A stretch of 64,000 nucleotides of DNA from positions 169,587 through 233,586 of the forward strand of contig JASANC010002244.1 in the NCBI GenBank assembly GCA_030248135.1. Direction: 5' to 3'. A program made the translations under genes and the position numbers. Under the pieces are notes generated by a model. That model was not told the DNA's origin. It saw only the letters and a program-made list of their open reading frames with translations, and did no database searches. Numbering within the stretch: position 1 is the first letter of the stretch; each line of letters starts with the position of its first letter. Positions 48,410 to 64,000 of the stretch are shown piece by piece. This DNA comes from Theristus sp. LFF4_11. Taxonomy: Eukaryota; Nematoda; Chromadorea; Monhysterida; Xyalidae.

Positions 48410-48841
48410 TGTAATGTAGTGCCTCAGTTCTTTTCGTTTAAGCTAAAACTTCCAGTCCAACGAACTTCAACGTAGAAAGTTTATTAACACTGATCGCAAC
48501 GTTGCAACACAATGACAAGAATGAAAAGTAAAATTCTCTCTGATCACAAAATGCGCTCGCCTTATATAGTGCCCGCTGAGGTCCTGACGTATTCTAACGA
48601 CTTTATGTTATGTCTACAGTTGTTTACAGTTCAATTCACTTTTGGAGTTTTCTCTCCTATGCTTAACACTGGATGTCATACATTCCATTTCCTAAAATAA
48701 CTTTTCATTTGCGTCATCATTTTTTTGTGACGTCAATCACAGCTTTCGCAATTCATTCGTCATAATTTCTTAATCTCACGTCAGTATTTCATAAGCTTCT
48801 CTAAGCTTCTAGTTCTTTCTGGGTTTTGTGGGTCTGTCACA
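48410..48841 (-). repeat. LTR of a second gypsy-like element
   Basis: On the minus strand it runs from TGTGACAGACCCACAAAACC to CTGAGGCACTACATTACA, TG...CA bounded. A polypurine tract (GGAAAAGGGGGA) precedes it at 48842-48853. A TATA box (CTATATAAGG on the minus strand) lies at 48561-48570. Confidence 0.8.
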
Positions 48842-49222
48842 TCCCCCTTTTCCGGAGATTGATTGTCCCAAATCAATCGGCTTAACAACGTGTCAGGAAC
48901 CGTAGCTTAACAGCTTGGGCCACTACAGACGAGGATATATCAACAGCACAATGACACTCAAGCAAAACAAAAGTAATGCAAACCAAAATGCATATAAGAC
49001 CAAAGAATTACACCGCATATTAAATTTGTTACTGTGACATAAAGGAAAGTTATATTTCAATGTTAAAATTCATCAATCACGTGTTCTCAAATTATACTGA
49101 TGTGTTGGTGTTTTTGTTGTTCGCTGTTGTTTGTCCATCTTTTCTTTTGTCGTCGTTGTTGGCCTGTTCTCGTTGTTCGTCGTTATCGATACGTCCATTT
49201 TGTTGCCATTATAACGGTCTAA

Positions 49223-50045
49223 TCACGGTTTTACTTGTTCATAATGTACAATCTTTGGCTCAGATTTGCCAATGTCGAGCCAAAGGTTCGGCATATCAAC
49301 CTTTATGATGGTGTATGGACCTTCAAATTTTGGTAGCAATTTTCGTGTTTTATGTAGAGGTTGGGCGAAAATTTTTAAATAGCACATATCACCTGGCTGG
49401 AATATAGGTCCATGCACCTTTTTGTCATTTAAATACTTCATCTTTTGTTGCTGCGTGTGCCAATTACCTTGCGCAAATCTCCAGGCTTCTGTCAACCTGC
49501 GTGGCAACTCAATACTGTAACTTTCAACGTCTACCAAATATGGATTATATTTGTACTGAAATGCCGTGTCTATGAACATTCGAGGTTCATACCCAAATAA
49601 CAAACGCATTGGCGAAAATCCTGTGGTTTCATGAACACTCGTATTGTAAGCAAACGTAACGTATGGGAGAGCTTCCGGCCAGTCTGTTTGTTGACTTGAA
49701 ACATAAAAAGACAATGCTCTCACCACTGTACCGTTTGTTCTTTCGGTCAATCTATTCGTAGACGGTCTGAAACTCACCGTTTTTAGATGTTCAATTTGCC
49801 CAAGTCGGCAAACTTCTTTCATTAATTCTGAACAAAAATTAGTACCTCGGTCTGATAATAATTGTGATGGTAATCCAAATATGCAAAATATTTTCTCTAC
49901 CAACGCTTTGGCCGTTTCCTCTGCCGTTAAGCTCTGCAAAGAAACCGTTATGCAGTATTTTGTCAAAGCGTCAACTGCAACTAAAATGTGTCGATAACCT
50001 CTGAACTCAATGTTATTGGACCTACCAAATCAATTCCGAGTCTGT
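49223..50045 (-). pseudogene. Ty3/gypsy integrase, C-terminal part, frameshifted
   Basis: The open frame 49966-49223 (247 residues) carries the end of the integrase core and the C-terminal domain: LSDRGTNFCSELMKEV, FRPSTNRLTERTNGT, EALPYVTFAYNTSVHETTGF, SPMRLLFGYEP and the late LLPKFEGPYTIIKVD block. Upstream, to 50045, the sequence still reads as integrase (GIDLVGP, then NNIEFRGYRHILVAVDALTK), but a one-base loss between these blocks breaks the frame. Reverse transcriptase and Gag are absent. An inverted LTR copy replaces the 5' part of the element. Confidence 0.88.
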
Positions 50046-50667
50046 CAAACACCAACACATCAGTATAATTTGAGAAGACGTGATTAATGAATTTTAACAT
50101 TGAAATATAACTTGAGACGTTCTTTTATGTCACAGTAACAAACTTAATATGCGGTGTAATTCTTTGGTCTTATATGCATTTTGGTTTACATTACTTTTGT
50201 TTTGCTTGCATGTCATTGTGCTGTTGATATATCCTCGTCTGTAGTGGCCCAAGCTGTTAAGCTACGGTTCCTGACACGTTGTTAAGCCGATTATTGACGT
50301 GAGATTAAGAAATTATGACGAATGAATTGCGAAAGCTGTGATTGACGTCACAAAGAAATGATGACGCAAATGAAAAGTTATTTTAGGAAATGGAATGTAT
50401 GACATCCAGTGTTAAGCATAGGAGAGAAAACTCCAAAAGTGAATTGAACTGTAAACAACTGTAGACATAACATAAAGTCGTTAGAATTCGTCAGGACCTC
50501 AGCGGGCACTATATAAGGCGAGCGCATTTTGTGATCAGAGAGAATTTACTTTTCATTCTTGTCATTGTGTTGCAACGTTGCGATCAGTGTTAATAAACTT
50601 TCTACGTTGAAGTTCGTTGGATTGGAAGTTTTAGCTTAAACGAAAAGAACTGAGGCACTACATTACA
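50046..50667 (+). repeat. Inverted partial copy of the LTR and 3' region
   Basis: Reverse complement of 48410 to about 49115, but with about 90 bases missing at ATTATTGACGTGAG (near 50291), where the polypurine tract and the first LTR bases should be. It ends GAGGCACTACATTACA. The TATA box is kept at about 50509-50517. Confidence 0.85.
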
Positions 50668-50767
50668 ATTTAATTGTGGTAAAATTAAATTAATTGAGGA
50701 ATACAGTAAGTTTTATTGTGCTGCGTTTGTGAAAGAAACCAACAGATAAAAACGATAAAAACAACTG

Positions 50768-50850
50768 GGCTAAGACGGGTTTCGAACTTTGGCCTCTGTG
50801 CTGACAGGCACAACATGTTACCACTGCACTATAGTAGTTGACGGGTGGGA
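50768..50850 (-). repeat. tRNA-like sequence, probably a tRNA-Asp-derived SINE head or pseudogene
   Basis: On the minus strand: TAGTGCAGTGGTAACATG (A-box region), TGTGC-CTGTCA-GCACA (anticodon hairpin with a GTC-like triplet) and AAAGTTCGAAACCC (B-box). The anticodon loop looks one base short and the acceptor stem does not pair well, so a working tRNA is unlikely. Confidence 0.5.
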
Positions 50851-51533
50851 ACCTCTCTAGGTGTTTGTTCATTAAATGTCGTTCAGTTTTATCGTTTTGT
50901 GCTGTTGTCTGTGTTGTCTCCGTACGTGCTGTTTAGTACACACTATACCGCTTCGATTCGTTGTTTTTGCCGTTTCAGTGAATGTTTTGATCTTTTGATT
51001 TGTGCAACATTCACTAATCATGTGCTGCCGTTGATGAATTTTTTTTTTGCAATGCTCTACACCGTGGCAACGCTAAAAAAGGAAAAAGGTTTCACGCCAA
51101 ACCGTATAACATCGTTTTTACGCATTTATGCGTGGCCACAAGCCAACCCAAGTACAAAAAAGCATTCTGAATGAATTTGGCCCTTTTTGCAGTTTGCAAG
51201 GCAGCCGGTGTAATGAAGCAAAGCTAGCAAAGCTTGTTCTTGCGGGCTGCACACCGGTTTTAAGGGCTGCGCAAATAAGTACCCCACACCGTTGCACGGG
51301 TACAGTTCACATAAATTTCACATAAATTTCTTGCACTACTTTTCTGCTTTGTTGAGTATTCGTATTCTCACTGTCACACTTATTTTGAGACTAATTACGC
51401 TATACAATACTGTTCAGAATCTGTCAGAAAAGTACTAAATGATTTAACAAAAAAGTCTTGCAACATTTGTGAAAGATTGTCACTGACAGCAACAATCAGC
51501 GATTTTGCACACACAAATTTGATGTCCGGACAT

Positions 51534-51868
51534 CAAATGCCGCAGCGGCTGACGCAGCTTCATTTCATCATTCATGATAGCGCACTTCAGCGCGCGTCAG
51601 CGCGCTTCAGCGCGCGCGTTCGTGAATGGGCAAAAAACCTAAAAAAGCCGCAGCGGCTGACGCAGCTTCATTTCTTCATTCACGATGAAGCTGGTCAGCG
51701 CGCTTCAGCGCGCTTCAGCGCGCGCGTCCGTGAATGCGCATGTGCTCCAAAACTGAAGCGCGCTGACGCACGCTGAAGCGCGCTGTTTTTTTGCTTCGTG
51801 AATGTGTAGCAAAGTGAAGCGCGTCAGCGCGCTTCAGCGCGCTTCAACCTCCATGAATGGCGCTTAAA
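51534..51868. repeat. TTCAGCGCGC-rich foldback array
   Basis: Many copies of TTCAGCGCGC and its complement in both orientations, with ATTCATGA/TGAATGGCGCTT motifs at the edges and a doubled CGCAGCGGCTGACGCAGCTT at about 51541 and 51650. Confidence 0.8.
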
Positions 51869-52545
51869 ACAAAAAACACTGAAAAACGCAAAAAAAACAT
51901 GTTTTTGCCCAATTTAGAGGCAAAAAAATGCCCGGGGCAAAAATCTAAGTTTAGATTCAAATTCAGCGACCCCGAAAACCCCCCTGTAGAACTAAAAATT
52001 AAAATCAAAAAATGTGTTTATGAGCTCAAAAACATGTTTTACAAAAAATAGCAAAATTTTTCAAAAAAAGTAATTTTGCGAAGCTTACCACGAAAAATAG
52101 GAAAAAGTCCCTTTATGTAGTGTACGTGTAAGTGAAAGAGCTCCGCGAGATCTTTAAAACGCACACTATTTCAAGCCCTAGCTTGTTTGCACCAATGTTG
52201 AAAATGCTGGTTGAAAATGGTATACTTTGCGAAAAATGGAAAAAAATCGAGGGTTTTTTGACTTATAAGCCCTAAAAGTGCTGCAAATAGGGGGAATTAG
52301 GGTATGGTTGCTAAGTGAAAATGAAGCGCTTTGTTGAGTTGTACAACCCCCTACCCTTAGTTGGAATATGATTCCATGGCCCGGCACTTCCATACAAAAC
52401 CCCCCCACTTTTTCGTGCAATCGGCGTTAAGATGCCACAATTGGTCTCGCACCATTATGATGCGAGTTAGATTAAAAAAACATGAAAAGTAAGCAGAAAA
52501 AGGTGCGAAAACAAACTAAAACCTATCGAACGGCAAAGAGCTCAC
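51869..52545. other. Non-coding region left of the PRELI gene's last exon
   Basis: AT-rich, no gene or repeat assigned. It was inspected on the minus strand for a CRAL-TRIO exon and none was seen. It would hold the 3' UTR if the retained-intron end of the PRELI gene is real. Confidence 0.35.
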
Positions 52546-61586
<9,041 letters not shown>

Positions 61587-62449
61587 GATGACGTTTGGAG
61601 AAACAGGCAAATTTGTCGTTTCTTTTTGAATTCACTATAAACTCAAACACAATGACTCAACATGTTCAGTTTAATTTTTAATTGAACAACTTTTCCAGGG
61701 TCACCGTCTTTTTGTTATGTTTTCTCTTTCTGTTACACGTTACACCACCACTTGCTGGTTGTTGCTATGTGGTGGCGATGGCGAATAGAGGCTGCCTGCG
61801 GCCTGCCCTGAATCATCCCTGAAAATTTATGATTCATTCCACTAAAAAAGTAAAAATTCTGAGCTGCGTCTGACCGATTGCAAAATTGCGAATGGAATTC
61901 CTGTCCTGACAAAGATTTTCAGACATAGTGTCCCAGAGACCCGGGGGTAGTTAGTGTTTAGTGTTCGAAAAAAATGAAAACCCCAATTTTTTTTAATTAA
62001 AAAAATTAATTAAAAATTCTTTTCAAATGCGGAAGTCGGAGGAAAATCCGATGGTCGACAAAAATAGGTGTATTCGAACCGCGCTAACGCGCTGAGTTCG
62101 AATATAGCACTTTCAGAATGAAATAAAGCTGTTTTGACTCTTAAAATTGACAGGAACTTTCGTGAAAACTAGCCTCCGCCGACGTCAATTTGGAGTCCAA
62201 ATTTTGGACCTACCTTTTGCAGCATGTGGATCCAAACCCAGATCGTGTTTCTCGTTACAAAAATTTTTTCAGTGTTCCACAGTACTTTCTTGAATACTTT
62301 ACTTCAGATAGAAAACGCACCGGTTCACGTTGTTGTTGATGGGCAACACCGCGCTTGTTCAAGACGACAAATCGGCAACAATCAAGAGTTGACAAGCAGG
62401 ATTCCTCTAATTTGAAGGGTAAAACCAAAGTAATTGACTGCTTTTTAGT

Positions 62450-63218
62450 CCATTAACGAGCTCATGAAACCAACGCCCAATGGCAGAAGCTTCTATCGGT
62501 ATCTCTGGACTTTGCTCGTCGATCTTTGTTTGACCTGAAAATAGAAATTGTCACAAAAAATTCTGCCAAAAACAAAGTCCACACAAAACTCTGGGCAAAA
62601 AAAAGCATAATAACAGAATGACTTTCTACGGAAAGTGTCTTAAACGCATTTTCACTTCAGATGCATAGTTGTTCTAGGGGGGGCCGGCCCCCCCCCAAAA
62701 AATTTTCGAATCTATCTCTATCAGACAGGTTTTTTCGGCTCAGCTATTATCTATCCAAAAAAATTTCTCAGCCAGCTATCTATCTGAAAATTTTTGTCAT
62801 CGAAGACATGAAATGAGTCAATTTTTGACCAAAATTGACCATTTTTGCTCGTAATTCTTGAAAATTTCGCTAATTTTAGGTAAAATACGCGTCTATACTT
62901 GATTTTTAGTGTATTTTTAGCATTATTTTGCTGTTTTTATAGCTTTTTTAGCGTTTTAGCTATCTATCTATCTGTCAAATTTCAAATTTTTGACCGGCCC
63001 CCTCAAATGAAAGAGAACACATGAAAGTGGTGGTTGTAAGAAAACGGACAAATGTCAAAAAACAAGAAAGAGTAACAGCTGCAGACTACAAATCTACACA
63101 CCTGTTCGTCTTCCGAGATGACACTGTCGTTGTCTTCTTCGACTTCGACTCTTTGTCGTTTGGCTGTGACAACGCGTCGTTTGTCAGCAGAATGAGCGTG
63201 TTTGTTGGAACGTCCCAT
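62450..63218 (-). CDS. Possible 5' exons of an unknown gene
   Basis: A minus-strand exon 63218-63102 opens with Met and reads 39 residues, basic then acidic (MGRSNKHAHSADKRRVVTAK, ending EEDNDSVISEDEQ), followed by a clean donor (CAG|GTGTGT). A second possible exon near 62523-62450 reads IDEQSPEIPIEASAIGRWFH then ELVNGL. The basic stretch could be a nuclear localisation signal. The phase fits only if the acceptor at CAAAG|ATC is used, and no end of the gene was found. The family was not recognised. Confidence 0.3.
62674..63007. repeat. Possible TIR element with GGGGGCCGG ends
   Basis: TAGGGGGGGCCGG near 62675 followed by A/T-rich sequence, and TTTTTGACCGGCCCCCTC near 62990 as a loose inverted match. 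The interior has many TATCTATC motifs. The ends are imperfect and no target duplication is clear. Confidence 0.4.
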
Positions 63219-63449
63219 TGATGTCGTCGGGAAAACGAGTGAAAAATCGAAGCAAATGGAGAACGTCACCAGGAAATGCCAATGTAAAACGTCACACCTG
63301 CAAAAAGAAAAAGGATTGTATCGACAGAGACGAAGTAGGTGGAACCGAACACGTTTCGGGCCTGAGTCACAGACGTGTTCGATTCGTTCGACTAGTGGCC
63401 CATCATCAGTGTGATGCTAGCCGAACATTGATGAGCTGAAGAAAACGAA

Positions 63450-64000
63450 TCAGAAAATGGAAAGAGCAAAGGCAACCAATTTTGTAGGTTGGTCAAGACC
63501 AAATTTGAGGAGAACATTGTGATTTGAAGAAGCAAACCGAAAGAAACGGCAGAGTAACCTCTCTTTTGCAAAACCTTGATCAATAAGTGTGGAACTTAAT
63601 AGTTTGATATTAAAAGCAAAATCTTTTTTATCAGAACAGACACGAGCAAAGCGAATGGATTGAGCAGAAAAAATGTTGTAGCCAACAGAAGAATGTGTCA
63701 TACTATCGGCATGAACATACTTGAGAACTTTAAAGCAAAAATCCCGAGTTTTGTCGTGGATGCCTACCCTCAACCCCCTTTCAACGTTGATTTTGAGGTC
63801 AAGAAAATTGGCCTCGGATTGAACAGAATTAGACAAGTTAAGCGGAATGGAAGGGGGGATAGATATCCTTTGCTATGTCCATGAAATTCACACAGTTCAA
63901 AACAAGCAAATCATCAATATATCGACACGCATAGCGAAGTTTGGCAGCATTTTCCTTATTACAACGGTTAGTAAGATACTTGTATTCCAAACCAGTCAAG
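63450..64000 (-). pseudogene. Reverse transcriptase fragment (retroelement, family uncertain), frameshifted
   Basis: On the minus strand from the window edge the frame reads through NKENAAKLRYACRYIDDLLV, containing the RT catalytic Y-I-D-D. It hits a stop after YPPFHSA. A +1 shift then continues as SNSVQSEANFLDLKI, KYVHADSMTHSSVGYNI, QSIRFARVCSDKKDF and LLSSTLIDQGF. These blocks match a type of invertebrate retroelement RT in which FLDL and the IRYARxC block follow YIDD. The part before YIDD lies beyond the window. Confidence 0.75.

Noticed and set aside
50768..50850. Functional tRNA-Asp gene
   Set aside because: A and B boxes are visible, but the anticodon loop seems short and the acceptor stem does not pair. 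Better explained as a SINE head or pseudogene.
46174..52500. Hidden CRAL-TRIO or GOLD exons of the SEC14L gene on the minus strand
   Set aside because: Looked for lipid-binding and GOLD family motifs in all minus frames; only integrase and repeat-derived frames were seen.

Overview
This window is animal (metazoan) nuclear DNA. Its genes are cut into many short exons with GT-AG introns, and every confidently read protein is a eukaryotic family: DMAC2, ZNF622/REI1, cytospin-A (SPECC1L), ADP/ATP translocase, two NNMT/PNMT-family methyltransferases and a SEC14L1-type PRELI protein. There is no operon, Shine-Dalgarno or CRISPR-like structure. The species cannot be named. A degenerate array of TTAGGC-like hexamers (44,945-45,170), the nematode telomere unit, is a weak hint of a nematode. 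The heavy load of short inverted-repeat elements suits a repeat-rich invertebrate genome.

Layout. 1-4.7 kb: a predicted secreted protein of unknown family (plus strand, 4 exons). 4.8-9.2 kb: DMAC2, a complex I assembly factor (8 exons, one intron with a GC donor). 10.0-14.4 kb: ZNF622/REI1, 60S ribosome maturation (9 exons). 15.1-31.3 kb: SPECC1L/cytospin-A, 22 exons, with an antisense LTR retroelement (17.1-20.6 kb) and many small elements in its introns. 34.3-37.9 kb: ADP/ATP carrier (6 exons). 40.6-46.2 kb: two methyltransferase paralogues in tandem; the second encodes a run of 76 asparagines. 46.5-52 kb: gene-poor and repeat-rich, with a nested TIR element, a palindrome of inverted LTR copies around a broken integrase, and a GCGC-rich array. 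52.5-61.6 kb, minus strand: seven exons encoding the PRELI domain and linker of a SEC14L1/5 protein, with no CRAL-TRIO or GOLD exons found. 62.4-63.2 kb: a weak minus-strand gene start. 63.4-64.0 kb: the 3' part of a frameshifted reverse transcriptase running off the right edge.

Exon joins were set by hand from splice signals, reading phase and family alignment. For DMAC2, ZNF622, SPECC1L, the carrier, both methyltransferases and the PRELI gene the summed exon lengths are exact multiples of three with compatible phases at each join, which strongly supports the models. The genes do not form a pathway; their order looks like ordinary eukaryotic gene neighbourhood. The introns and intergenic DNA hold at least six families of short TIR or foldback elements, a tRNA-derived SINE and several minisatellites, some touching splice sites.
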